A stretch of 12,613 nucleotides of DNA from Acidovorax delafieldii (GCA_002327945.1 DCVY01000055.1:2756-15368); one strand, 5' to 3'; numbered from the stretch's first letter, positions 1-6,723 are shown. A program made the numbers and translations. Notes: generated from the sequence alone by a model not told the origin.

Positions 1-188
1 GTGCCGTCCAGCCCCACCACCAGGCCGTAGCCCGACAGCTGGTTGCTGCGCACGCCCTGCACGGCCGCCACTTCCTTGATGCGCAAGGCATGGGCAGGTG
101 CCGCCAGCCCCGTGGTGAACAGGGCCAGCACCAGCCACAGCGCGCGTGTCTGCAGCCATGCAAAGCGAGGGAGGTGCAAGGTCTTCAT
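1..188 (-). CDS. flgI: Flagellar P-ring protein FlgI, N-terminal fragment (cut by window edge)
   Basis: Only the first 62 codons are inside the window; the gene continues beyond position 1. The product forms the P ring, the bushing around the rod in the peptidoglycan layer, and is assembled in the periplasm with help from FlgA. The fragment starts [11 protein letters not shown], followed by a hydrophobic stretch ([15 protein letters not shown]) and a signal-peptidase-I-like site PAHA|LRIKE at about residues 34/35. The mature start, [20 protein letters not shown] then GLVVGLDG, is the highly conserved FlgI opening. The ATG at 188 puts the signal peptide at the expected length. The gene follows the unassigned exported protein gene with a 176-nt gap, unusually long for this operon, so it may have its own promoter or leader. 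Family call is secure; nothing can be said about the C-terminus. Confidence 0.95.
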   Translation of the reverse strand, partial: MKTLHLPRFAWLQTRALWLVLALFTTGLAAPAHALRIKEVAAVQGVRSNQLSGYGLVVGLDG

Positions 189-364
189 GGCACCCATTGT
201 GGCGCGCCACCCGGCGTGCAAAGAGGGGAAAAGAGCGTGCTTCTGCCGCCTTATTGCCGGTGTTCACCCCGGCTTTGCCGCGGGGGCGGTGCCAGCAAGA
301 ATATGAGTCAAATATGGCTTGGGCGCTTTAATGTAAAGCGCTGGCCGCTATTATTTTTGATGAT
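189..364 (-). promoter_or_regulatory. Leader/intergenic region upstream of flgI
   Basis: This 176-nt non-coding gap is the second longest in the operon. It holds a perfect palindrome at 323-341 (listed separately). On the minus strand the sequence TTTACA overlaps that palindrome and is followed 17 nt later by TATTTG, a poor but correctly spaced sigma-70-like pair. A second -35-like TTGACT has no matching -10. No rho-independent terminator with a T tract is seen after the upstream gene. An internal promoter for flgI is possible, but the sequence match alone is weak. Confidence 0.25.
323..341. repeat. Perfect inverted repeat, 8-bp arms with 3-nt centre
   Basis: GCGCTTTA at 323-330 and TAAAGCGC at 334-341 are exact reverse complements separated by ATG. 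The palindrome begins 24 nt past the stop codon of the upstream gene (365). It is not followed directly by a run of T on either strand, so it is a poor intrinsic terminator. It overlaps a -35-like TTTACA on the minus strand. It could be an operator, an mRNA-stabilising hairpin or a weak transcription pause site. Confidence 0.6.
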
Positions 365-1342
365 CTATCTGCGGGCCTTGGCGGCCTTTGTGTCGGCCAG
401 CTTGCGCAGGCAGTAGTAATAGCCATTGGGCACGCTGGCGATGTGGTTGGCGCGCACCTTGTCCGCCAGCGCCAGCGTGGTGTCGTACAGGCCCGACTGG
501 ATGTGGTAAACGCCCGTGGGCCGCAGCGCCACGCCGCCGCCATAAAAGCCCGATGCCTCGGCCGTTTCCAGCTCTGCAGCCGTGGGCAGGGCCGCGTCCT
601 GCGACTGGCAGTAGCGCTGCGCCGCCTCGCGCGACACCAGCTGGTCGGCATGCCCTGGCGCGGCCATCAGCCACTCGCGCGTGGGCAGCGGGTTGCGGTG
701 CTGCGAAAAGCGCGTGCCCTCGAAGTAATCGAAGATATCGCGCGCCAGCGCATCCGCCAGCGTGGGCGCGGGCGCCGTCACGGTGAAGCTTTGCGATGCG
801 CCACGGCCCAGCTTGACCAGCGTGGCGGTGGCCTGCACCAGCGCACCCTCCAGCGGGGTGTAGGTGATGTAGGCCACCAGGGCCACCCGGCCCGCCTTGG
901 TCTTGAGGGCGTCCAGCGCTTTGGCGTCGGCCGCAGAGGCGCGCTGCAATTCCTCGGGCGTGATGCCGGCAAACTCGAAGCGCAGCTTGGGCGCGCGGGT
1001 GTTGATGCGCCGCGCCTGCCGGTCGAGCTCGCCAATCAGCTGGGTGTTGAGCGTGCGCCCCAGCTGGGCCAGCGCCATGCGCTCATGGTGGGCCTGCAGG
1101 CTGTCCACGGCCTGCAGCGCGGCAAGCACCGTGGCCGGATCGCCCTTGCCGGTGTGCAGGTCTGCAAACAGCTTGCGGTCGTGCTCGTAATCGCCCAGAT
1201 CGGACGCGCGCACGACCGGAATGTTGGGCCAGACCAGGAAGGGTTGCTCCACCGGGTCGCGAAAATCGGCTGCGCCAGCAAGGCCGCAGCGCAGCGCCAG
1301 GGCCAGGGCAGCAAGTGGTTGCCAGAAGCGTTGGAAGGGCAT
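365..1342 (-). CDS. Unassigned secreted protein encoded between flgH and flgI
   Basis: I do not recognise this 325-residue protein as a named flagellar component. The ATG at 1342 is chosen because it gives a signal peptide (MPFQRFWQPLAALALALRC, cleavage near AGA|ADF, residues 22-25). The frame is open upstream to a TTG at 1450, but that extension would translate the GC-rich palindrome at 1401-1425 and bury the signal peptide. The middle (about residues 65-150) looks helical and charged. A beta-rich stretch at about 150-185 includes GRVALVAYITYTPLEGALVQ. The C-terminus (about 236-315) has YCQSQDAALPTAAEL and ends PNGYYYCLRK; this pattern resembles the C-type-lectin-like DUF1566/formylglycine-enzyme fold, a tentative reading. 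Cys245 and Cys311 are the only cysteines after the signal region, so a periplasmic disulfide is plausible. Its place between the L-ring and P-ring genes suggests an envelope role linked to the flagellum. Confidence 0.85.
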   Translation of the reverse strand: MPFQRFWQPLAALALALRCGLAGAADFRDPVEQPFLVWPNIPVVRASDLGDYEHDRKLFADLHTGKGDPATVLAALQAVDSLQAHHERMALAQLGRTLNTQLIGELDRQARRINTRAPKLRFEFAGITPEELQRASAADAKALDALKTKAGRVALVAYITYTPLEGALVQATATLVKLGRGASQSFTVTAPAPTLADALARDIFDYFEGTRFSQHRNPLPTREWLMAAPGHADQLVSREAAQRYCQSQDAALPTAAELETAEASGFYGGGVALRPTGVYHIQSGLYDTTLALADKVRANHIASVPNGYYYCLRKLADTKAAKARR

Positions 1343-1400
1343 TGGGGTGATCCGTGGCACTGCCTGTGAAGCCGGCGTGGCCCAAGGCCAGGCCCCTGGC

Positions 1401-1425
1401 GGCGTCCCCCTGGGGGGAAGGCGCC
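1401..1425. repeat. GC-rich palindrome between flgH and the unassigned gene (REP-like)
   Basis: The core pairs TCCCC at 1405-1409 with GGGGA at 1414-1418. The flanks GGCG (1401-1404) and CGCC (1422-1425) are also complementary, leaving a small asymmetric bulge. It sits in the 104-nt gap between the flgH stop (1447) and the ATG at 1342. Without a T tract it is not a standard terminator. Hairpins of this GGCG...CCCC/GGGG...CGCC type look like dispersed intergenic repeats of Comamonadaceae genomes, but copy number cannot be judged from one window. It could protect the flgB-H message from 3' decay or reduce read-through into the next genes. Confidence 0.5.
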
Positions 1426-1446
1426 GCAGGCGATTCAGGGGGGCGT

Positions 1447-2142
1447 TCAAAACGGCGTGATGGTGTTGAACGCCCGGGCCAGCCAGCCCATGGCCTGCGC
1501 CTCGGCCTGCTCGCCCAGGCCGCGCGAGATCACGCGCACATTGGCCACGTACTGCGAATCGATGACGCTGCCAGGCTGCAGACGGCGCGGATCGACGGTG
1601 CCCGAAAAGCGCAGCACGTCCACACTGCGGTTCACGCCCACCTGCTTTTCGCCCGCAATGACCAGGTGCCCGTTGGGCAGCACGTCGGTGACGATGGCGG
1701 TGATGTTGCTCTTGAACTCGTTCTTGCTGGCCGTGTTGCCGCTGCCGTTGAAGTTGTTCTCGTAGTTCGCGCCCAGGCCCGAGCGCGCGGCCAGCTTGCC
1801 CGCCGTGGAGGCCGCCAGCAGCGGCAGCGCGGTGATGCTGCCGCTGGCGTCGCCGTTGCGGTTGACGTTGGACTTGGTGTCCTGCTTGGCGTCGATGGTC
1901 TCGAGGATCGCGATGGTGACCATGTCGCCCACCAGGCGTGCGCGCTGGTCCTCGAACGCGGGCCGGTAGCTGGCCGCATGGAACAGGCTGCCCGTGGCGG
2001 GGCCGGCTGGCCGGGGCAGGGCGGCCAAAGGGGGTGGCGTGGTGGGCAGCACATCCACCGGCGGTGGCGGGTTGATGCTGGCGCAGCCCGCGGCCAGCAT
2101 GGCGAAGACGGTGCAGCCCAACAGGCGCAAGACGGATGCCAT
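1447..2142 (-). CDS. flgH: Flagellar L-ring lipoprotein FlgH
   Basis: FlgH forms the outer-membrane L ring that lets the rod rotate through the envelope. The 231-residue product opens MASVLRLLGCTVFAMLAAGC; LAAGC is a clear lipobox with the acylated cysteine at residue 20, followed by a proline-rich linker (INPPPPVDVLPTTPPP). The body contains GDMVTIAILETIDAKQ, a family hallmark, and the C-terminus EAQAMGWLARAFNTITPF matches the usual FlgH ending. An ATG nine codons upstream (2169) is in frame and overlaps the flgG stop, but the ATG at 2142 has AAGGAG seven bases before it and gives a normal lipoprotein signal, so it is preferred. It follows flgG with a 23-nt gap and is part of the same operon. 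Confidence 0.97.
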   Translation of the reverse strand: MASVLRLLGCTVFAMLAAGCASINPPPPVDVLPTTPPPLAALPRPAGPATGSLFHAASYRPAFEDQRARLVGDMVTIAILETIDAKQDTKSNVNRNGDASGSITALPLLAASTAGKLAARSGLGANYENNFNGSGNTASKNEFKSNITAIVTDVLPNGHLVIAGEKQVGVNRSVDVLRFSGTVDPRRLQPGSVIDSQYVANVRVISRGLGEQAEAQAMGWLARAFNTITPF

Positions 2143-2165
2143 GGCAGTGCTCCTTGCAGGATGCT

Positions 2166-2939
2166 TCACAGTTGCGACAGCTTGGCCAGCATCTGGTCGG
2201 AAGTCTGGATGGCCTTGGAGTTCATCTCGTAGGCGCGCTGGGTCTGGATCATGCCGACCAGCTCTTCCACCACGTTGACGTTGGAGTTCTCCAGAAACTT
2301 GTGCCGGATTTCCCCGAGCGCGTTGCTCAGGGGATTGCCGACTTGCGGTGCTCCGGAGGCCACGGTTTCGCGAAAAAGATTGTTGCCCATCGGCTCCATG
2401 CCGGCCGGGTTGACGAAGTTGGCCAGCTGTACCTGCGGGCCGTTGGTCGTGACGCCGGCCCGTGTGATCGAAACCTGGCCACTGGGGCTAATGTCGACCG
2501 TGTCGCCCGTCTGCACCGTGATCTGTGGCACCAGCTCATGTCCTTCGGGCGTCACGACGACGCCTGTGGAGCTCAAGGTGAAGTTGCCTGCCCGGGTATA
2601 GGCGGTGGTGCCATCGGGCAACTGGACCTGAAAGAAGCCCTGGCCATTGATCGCCATGTCCAGCGCGTTGCCGGTGTTTTGCAAGCCACCTTGCAGGAAG
2701 TTGCGGGATACGGCGCCCACATTGACACCCAGGCCCAGGTGCAGGCCTGTGGGCAGATCGGCGTTGTCGCTGGCCTGCGAACCCACCTGGCGCTGGTTTT
2801 GGTACATCAGGTCTTCAAACACGGCGAAATTGCGCTTGAAGCCGGTGGTTGAGACGTTGGCCAGGTTGTGCGAGATCACGTCCAGCTGGGTCTGCTGGGC
2901 GGTCATGCCGGTCTTGGCGATCCACAGTGAATTCATCAT
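2166..2939 (-). CDS. flgG: Flagellar distal rod protein FlgG
   Basis: FlgG polymerises into the distal rod that crosses the P and L rings and connects to the hook. The 257-residue length is close to the usual 260. The N-terminal rod motif is intact: MMNSLWIAKT at the start, then LDVISHNLANVSTTGFKR at residues 19-36. The central signature LDMAINGQGFFQVQ is at about 93-106. The C-terminal coiled-coil segment contains NSNVNVVEELVGMIQTQR and SKAIQTSDQMLAKLSQL, typical of the family. There is no signal peptide because it leaves through the type III export channel. AAGGA lies eight bases before the first ATG at 2939; a second ATG follows immediately. The leader is nearly identical to that of flgC (see findings). 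Confidence 0.98.
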   Translation of the reverse strand: MMNSLWIAKTGMTAQQTQLDVISHNLANVSTTGFKRNFAVFEDLMYQNQRQVGSQASDNADLPTGLHLGLGVNVGAVSRNFLQGGLQNTGNALDMAINGQGFFQVQLPDGTTAYTRAGNFTLSSTGVVVTPEGHELVPQITVQTGDTVDISPSGQVSITRAGVTTNGPQVQLANFVNPAGMEPMGNNLFRETVASGAPQVGNPLSNALGEIRHKFLENSNVNVVEELVGMIQTQRAYEMNSKAIQTSDQMLAKLSQL

Positions 2940-2969
2940 GGTGGTTTTCCTTTGCTTCGGGTGCGGCGC

Positions 2970-3710
2970 TTAGCCGTTGAGGCTCAGCAGCTGGCTGGCG
3001 GTCTTGTCATTGGTTTCGGCGGTTTGCAACAGCTTCATCTGCTGCTCGAACTGGCGCGCTGCGGCGATCATGCCCACCATGTTTTCGACCGCGTTCACGT
3101 TGGAGCCTTCCAGCGCGCCGGCCTGCATGCGGGCGTTGGGGTCGGCGGGCAGGGCGTCGCCGGTTGCGGCACGGAACATGCCGTCATCCCCGCGCCGCAA
3201 CGGGTTGTCGGCCGTGGCCGTGGCCAGCTTGAGCCGGCCCACGGGCGTCGGGGGCTCATTGCCCGTCCTGGCGGTGACCATGCCATTCGCACCCAGTGAA
3301 ATGGTGGCGTTGGGCGGAACGTCGATCGGCGCGCCGCCGTCCGACAGCACCGGCAGACCGGCCGGTGTGACCAGTTGGCCGGTGTTGGAGACTTCGAAGC
3401 GGCCCGCGCGGGTGTAGGCCTCGGTGCCATCGAGCCCTTGCACGGCAAACCAGGCATTGCCCACGGCCATGGCGTCGAGGTTGCGTCCCGTGGTCTGGGC
3501 GGGCCCCGTTTTGTCCGAGTGGCCGGCGGTGGCTTCGAGCGCGAACACGCGCGTCGTCGAGCCTTCGCCCTGGATGGGCACCGAACGGAAGGTGGACAGC
3601 TCTGCGCGAAAGCCCTGCGTGGACGCATTGGCCAGGTTGTTGGCCAGCACCGTCTGCCGGTGCGCGGCGGCGTTGGCGCCCGTCATGGAGGTGTAGATGA
3701 TGCGGTCCAT
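2970..3710 (-). CDS. flgF: Flagellar proximal rod protein FlgF
   Basis: FlgF is one of the four rod proteins (FlgB, C, F, G) and is exported by the type III apparatus. The 246-residue protein starts MDRIIYTSMTGANAAAHRQT and carries the rod motif VLANNLANASTQGFRAEL at about residues 21-38. The conserved middle reads NLDAMAVGNAWFAVQGLDGT then EAYTRAGRFEVSNTG. The C-terminal segment EGSNVNAVENMVGMIAAARQ and the final helix complete the family architecture. The start ATG at 3710 has GGAG about 11 bases upstream, a long spacing, so translation may be moderate. It lies 34 nt after flgE and 30 nt before flgG in one operon. Confidence 0.97.
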   Translation of the reverse strand: MDRIIYTSMTGANAAAHRQTVLANNLANASTQGFRAELSTFRSVPIQGEGSTTRVFALEATAGHSDKTGPAQTTGRNLDAMAVGNAWFAVQGLDGTEAYTRAGRFEVSNTGQLVTPAGLPVLSDGGAPIDVPPNATISLGANGMVTARTGNEPPTPVGRLKLATATADNPLRRGDDGMFRAATGDALPADPNARMQAGALEGSNVNAVENMVGMIAAARQFEQQMKLLQTAETNDKTASQLLSLNG

Positions 3711-3744
3711 TGCGAAATTCGCTCCGACGGTTCAGGAATGGAAA

Positions 3745-4956
3745 TCAGCGCAAGTTGGTCAATGCAGAAAGTGCCTGATCCTGTGTTTTGATGGTTTGTA
3801 CATTGGCCTGGTATGCCCGTTGTGCCGTCATCATGTTGACGAGCTCTGCGGTTAGGTCAACGTTGGAGTCTTCCAGTGCGCCTGAGCGAACAGATCCCAG
3901 GCTGGTTGTGCCTGGCGTACCAGGGGTGCCCACTCCTGATGCATTGGTGGCAACCCAGTTGCCCCCACCTACGGGTTGAAGTCCTTGGGGGTTGCGAAAA
4001 TTCACCAGCTGGATCTGGGCGGCTTCCACCGACTGGCCATTGGAGTACCGGGCGGTGATGACGCCAGAGTCCGAAATTTTGAGTCCGGTGAATGATCCGT
4101 CGGGATTGCCGTTCTGGCTCAGCGTGGTAACACCGAAAGACGACGCATACTGGGTCGATCCGAAGAAATCGAGGTTAGCTGAATAACTACCGTTGGGGGA
4201 GGTGAACGGCAGTGTCAGTGCACCGGGGTTGACCAGCGTGCCATCCGGGTTGAAGGTCAGAGAGGTGACCATTGAGAGGGTGGGATCAGCGGGGTCCGTA
4301 TAGACATCCCAAGTGTTCAAGCCGGTTTTCCGCATGAACACCTTGACATCAATCGGCATGCCTTGTTCGTCATAAGCCGTGATCGAAGTGCCGTACTTTG
4401 TCGCGGGAACATTGGGCGTCACAGAATTCCATACATCAGCTCGTGCATCGAGGTTGAACTGCATGGTGATGTTGCTGGTAAGGGTAGGGCTGTTGCTGGT
4501 GCTGGTGTCAATCTTCAGTGGTCCGATGGATTGGCTACCGTCAAAGTTGTAGTTGATACCGTGCAGCTTTTCGCCATTGTTGTTGACGATATAGCCTTCG
4601 TTGTCGAGTTTGAAGATGCCCGAGCGGCTGTAAAGTGAAGGGTTGTCGCGGTCTTGGCCTTGCGCATTCAGGGGAATCAGTGGGAAGAAGCCGTTGCCAT
4701 TGATGGCCAAATCCAGTGTGTTACCCGTGACGGAAATATTTCCTTGCGAGAATTCTTGGGACACCGCAGAAACTTCCACTCCAATACCGGCCTGGCCACC
4801 ACCACCACCCGCACCAATGGTGGACGCGATGACTTCTGCAAACTCTGCGCGCGATTTCTTTGCGCCTGCGGTGCCGGCATTGGCGATGTTGTTGCCAATC
4901 ACATCGAGATTTTTGCTGGCGGCGTTCAGGCCAGAGAGGCCGGTTTGGAAACTCAT
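3745..4956 (-). CDS. flgE: Flagellar hook protein FlgE
   Basis: FlgE is the subunit of the hook, the flexible joint between rod and filament, assembled outside the cell under the FlgD cap. The 403-residue length is normal. The N-terminus MSFQTGLSGLNAASKNLDVI then GNNIANAGTAGAKKSRAEF is the conserved D0 helix. LDLAINGNGFF at about residues 82-92 is the shared rod/hook signature. The central D1/D2 region (about 100-300) is variable and rich in Asn, Ser and Thr. The C-terminus EDSNVDLTAELVNMMTAQRA and QTIKTQDQALSALTNLR is the C-terminal D0 helix. Odd points are a five-glycine run at residues 50-54, four of them from a (GGT)4 tract (4798-4809), a GTPGTPGTT stretch near the C-terminus, and visibly lower GC than its neighbours. 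AGGAG sits eight bases before the ATG at 4956. Confidence 0.98.
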   Translation of the reverse strand: MSFQTGLSGLNAASKNLDVIGNNIANAGTAGAKKSRAEFAEVIASTIGAGGGGGQAGIGVEVSAVSQEFSQGNISVTGNTLDLAINGNGFFPLIPLNAQGQDRDNPSLYSRSGIFKLDNEGYIVNNNGEKLHGINYNFDGSQSIGPLKIDTSTSNSPTLTSNITMQFNLDARADVWNSVTPNVPATKYGTSITAYDEQGMPIDVKVFMRKTGLNTWDVYTDPADPTLSMVTSLTFNPDGTLVNPGALTLPFTSPNGSYSANLDFFGSTQYASSFGVTTLSQNGNPDGSFTGLKISDSGVITARYSNGQSVEAAQIQLVNFRNPQGLQPVGGGNWVATNASGVGTPGTPGTTSLGSVRSGALEDSNVDLTAELVNMMTAQRAYQANVQTIKTQDQALSALTNLR

Positions 4957-5007
4957 GATCTAAGCTCCTGTTAAAGATGTCTGGTGGTGGTGGATGTAGG
5001 GAGCGAA

Positions 5008-5682
5008 TTACAGGATGGCCGTAACGTCGTTGTATGAAACGCTGGTGCCACCTTTCAGGTTCAGTTTCATGAGCCCGTTGTCGTTGCTGATGGATTCAAT
5101 GGAGCTGCTGATCAAGGGTGTGGAGGTGACGCCCTGGTTGCCTGCACTGGCCGCAACGGTGAATTTGACCGTCTGGCCTTGGTATGCAGAGGCATCCCAT
5201 TCGAAGGTGTGACGGCCTTCTGCCTTGGCGCCCAGGTTGAGTGACTCCAGTAACTGGCCGCCGGGTGAAAAAATGTTGATCGTGACGTTGTCACTGCTCG
5301 ATGCGAGATCAATGGCACCTTTGGCCACGCCGTTTTCTATATTCAAGGTGCTGCCGGGCATCAACACGTCATGGCCCAGCATGGCGGCCCCATGCAGCAT
5401 CTGTTGCGCCGAAAACTGGCTGACCAGGCCCTTGACCGTGTCGTTGAGCTGCTGGATGCCGGTCACCGTGTTGATCTGCGCGATTTGCGAGGTCATCTGC
5501 GCATTGTCCATCGGGTTCATCGGGTCCTGGTTGTTGAGCTGGGCCACCAGCAGTTTCAGGAACCGGTCTTGTGCCGCTGCGGGGTCGGCTGCGTTGTCGG
5601 TTTTGGTCGCCGTGGTGCCCAGGGCCGTATTGCCCGAGGTGCCCGAGGTGCCCGAGGTGGCGGAGGTTGCGCTGTTGATCAT
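5008..5682 (-). CDS. flgD: Flagellar hook-capping/assembly protein FlgD
   Basis: FlgD sits at the tip of the growing hook and guides FlgE polymerisation; it is removed when the hook is finished. The 224-residue protein has a low-complexity Ser/Thr/Gly/Ala N-terminus (residues 1-35). The diagnostic segment follows: QDRFLKLLVAQLNNQDPMNP then MDNAQMTSQIAQINTVTGIQ, at about 38-77. The C-terminal half (about 110-224) is the beta-rich FlgD Tudor/Fn3-like region, with NITIFSPGGQLL-type strands (here VTINIFSPGGQLLESLNLG) and HTFEWDASAYQGQTVKFTV. The extreme N-terminus contains a nine-base tandem repeat giving repeated Thr-Ser-Gly. The gene is 18 nt from flgC and 51 nt from flgE. Confidence 0.97.
   Translation of the reverse strand: MINSATSATSGTSGTSGNTALGTTATKTDNAADPAAAQDRFLKLLVAQLNNQDPMNPMDNAQMTSQIAQINTVTGIQQLNDTVKGLVSQFSAQQMLHGAAMLGHDVLMPGSTLNIENGVAKGAIDLASSSDNVTINIFSPGGQLLESLNLGAKAEGRHTFEWDASAYQGQTVKFTVAASAGNQGVTSTPLISSSIESISNDNGLMKLNLKGGTSVSYNDVTAIL
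5631..5666 (-). repeat. Nine-base tandem repeat in the flgD N-terminus (three exact copies plus one degenerate)
   Basis: On the plus strand TGCCCGAGG occurs exactly at 5631-5639, 5640-5648 and 5649-5657, followed by the related TGGCGGAGG at 5658-5666. Read in flgD, the unit is three codons, so copy-number change would add or remove Thr-Ser-Gly triplets without a frameshift. It lies before the conserved FlgD domain. Confidence 0.85.
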
Positions 5683-5700
5683 GGTGGCTTGTCCTGAAAA

Positions 5701-6105
5701 TTACTGGCCCATCTGCAGGGTCTTGAGCAGCAGCGTTTTGGCCGTGTTCATGACTTCGACGTTGTTCTGGTAGGAGCGCGAGGCGGAAATCATGTTCACC
5801 ATTTCCTCCACCGCGTTCACGTTGGAATGGGTGACATAGCCCTGCGCGTCGGCGGAGGGGTGGCCTGGGTCATGGATGCGCCGCCCCGGCTGGCTGTTTT
5901 CGTTGATGGCGCTCACGCGCACGCCGGCAGAGCTGTCCGCGCCCATGGGCGTGGTCTGAAAAACCACCTGGCGGGCCTTGTAGGCCTGGCCGTCCGGCCC
6001 CGCCACGGCATCCACGTTGGCCAGGTTGCTGGCCACGACGTTGAGCCGCTGTGACTGCGCGCTGATGGCGCTGCCCGACACATTGAAGATGGAGAACATG
6101 GACAT
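5701..6105 (-). CDS. flgC: Flagellar proximal rod protein FlgC
   Basis: FlgC is a proximal rod subunit next to the MS ring and is exported through the flagellar type III channel. Its 134 residues are the normal family length. It opens MSMFSIFNVSGSAISAQSQR and carries the rod motif LNVVASNLANVDAVAGPDGQ at about 21-40. The central YKARQVVFQTTPM and the C-terminal HSNVNAVEEMVNMISASRSY and EVMNTAKTLLLKTLQMGQ are all characteristic. The start at 6105 is preceded by an AGGGA ribosome-binding site and a leader closely matching that of flgG. It lies 30 nt after flgB and 18 nt before flgD. Confidence 0.97.
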   Translation of the reverse strand: MSMFSIFNVSGSAISAQSQRLNVVASNLANVDAVAGPDGQAYKARQVVFQTTPMGADSSAGVRVSAINENSQPGRRIHDPGHPSADAQGYVTHSNVNAVEEMVNMISASRSYQNNVEVMNTAKTLLLKTLQMGQ

Positions 6106-6135
6106 GGTGGTTTCCCTTTTTCTGCGCTGCCCGGC

Positions 6136-6597
6136 TTACTGCCCCTGGATGGCGCTGAGCATGGTCTTGGACTGCCCGTTGATGAAGCGCAGCGTGGCCT
6201 CGTAGCGCACGGCGTTGTCCACGAAGTTGGCGCGCTCGCGGTCGAGGTCGACCGTGTTGTTGTCCAGGCTGGGCTGGGTTTGCAGCGCGTACCCCAGCGT
6301 GCTTTGCGATCCGATGCCGGTGCCTGCGGCGGGCAGCGGGATGTGGCGTGGATCGGTGGTGCCGGATGCTCCGAAAGCGCCTGCACCAGCGCTGGCCAGT
6401 CGGGCTGCGCCGGATCCGCCAAGCGAACCCGTGGAACCCGTGGCGTCGCGCAGGGCTTCGGCAAAATTAAAGTCGCGTGCCACATAACCGGGGGTGTCTG
6501 CGTTGGCGATGTTGCTGGCGATGGCACGCTGGCGCTCGGCACGCAGCAACAGTGCGTTGCCGTGAAAGTCCAGCCGGTCGGTCATCTTGTCAAGCAT
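6136..6597 (-). CDS. flgB: Flagellar basal-body rod protein FlgB
   Basis: FlgB is the rod protein closest to the MS ring/export gate and the first gene of this operon. The 153-residue product starts MLDKMTDRLDFHGNALLLRA, and the rod motif RQRAIASNIANADTPGYVAR is at about 23-42. The C-terminal half contains NNTVDLDRERANFVDNAVRY and ATLRFINGQSKTMLSAIQGQ, the typical FlgB ending. It is somewhat longer than the roughly 138-residue enterobacterial protein because of a Gly/Ser/Ala-rich central stretch (about 50-85), presumably a surface loop. The ATG at 6597 has GAGG five bases before it; a second in-frame ATG at 6585 is less likely because MLDK is conserved in the family. Transcription starts in the divergent region shared with flgA. 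Confidence 0.97.
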   Translation of the reverse strand: MLDKMTDRLDFHGNALLLRAERQRAIASNIANADTPGYVARDFNFAEALRDATGSTGSLGGSGAARLASAGAGAFGASGTTDPRHIPLPAAGTGIGSQSTLGYALQTQPSLDNNTVDLDRERANFVDNAVRYEATLRFINGQSKTMLSAIQGQ

Positions 6598-6660
6598 GTG
6601 TGCCTCACACCCAGGGTTGCAGTGGCGCCGGGTACTGAAGAAGGCTTCCGGCGTGGATAG

Positions 6661-6688
6661 ATTATGGAAATCGCCAGGTTTTTCTAAA
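6661..6688 (-). promoter_or_regulatory. Candidate sigma-70-type promoter for flgB
   Basis: On the minus strand TTTAGA (6688-6683) is followed 16 nt later by CATAAT (6666-6661). The -10 matches TATAAT at five of six bases and the -35 matches TTGACA at four of six. Transcription would start about 55 nt upstream of flgB. A weak -35 would suit an activator-dependent class II promoter. This is a by-eye match only. Confidence 0.35.
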
Positions 6689-6723
6689 GCCCGAAGAACG
6701 CGGGCATTGGCGCGCAGTTTCCG

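Noticed and set aside
332..360. TAAAG on the plus strand near 334 as a sigma-28 promoter
   Set aside because: No GCCGATAA-like -10 occurs at the right distance and no plus-strand gene follows.
443..1369. A 308-codon plus-strand open frame opposite the unassigned secreted protein gene
   Set aside because: Both strands are open here. The minus frame has a signal peptide, a balanced composition and operon context; the plus frame is Arg/Gly/Gln-rich and lacks a credible start site.
1343..1450. Extension of the unassigned gene to a TTG at 1450 overlapping the flgH stop
   Set aside because: It would translate the palindrome into a Pro/Arg-rich leader and place the signal peptide internally; the ATG at 1342 is more sensible.
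1354..2852. Two long plus-strand open frames (292 and 238 codons) opposite flgH and flgG
   Set aside because: They are shadows of secure flagellar genes with no independent evidence.
6685..6715. TAAAG at 6685-6689 as a sigma-28 promoter for flgA
   Set aside because: The bases at the expected -10 position (around CATTGGCG) do not match the consensus; flgA is usually an early, activator-dependent gene.
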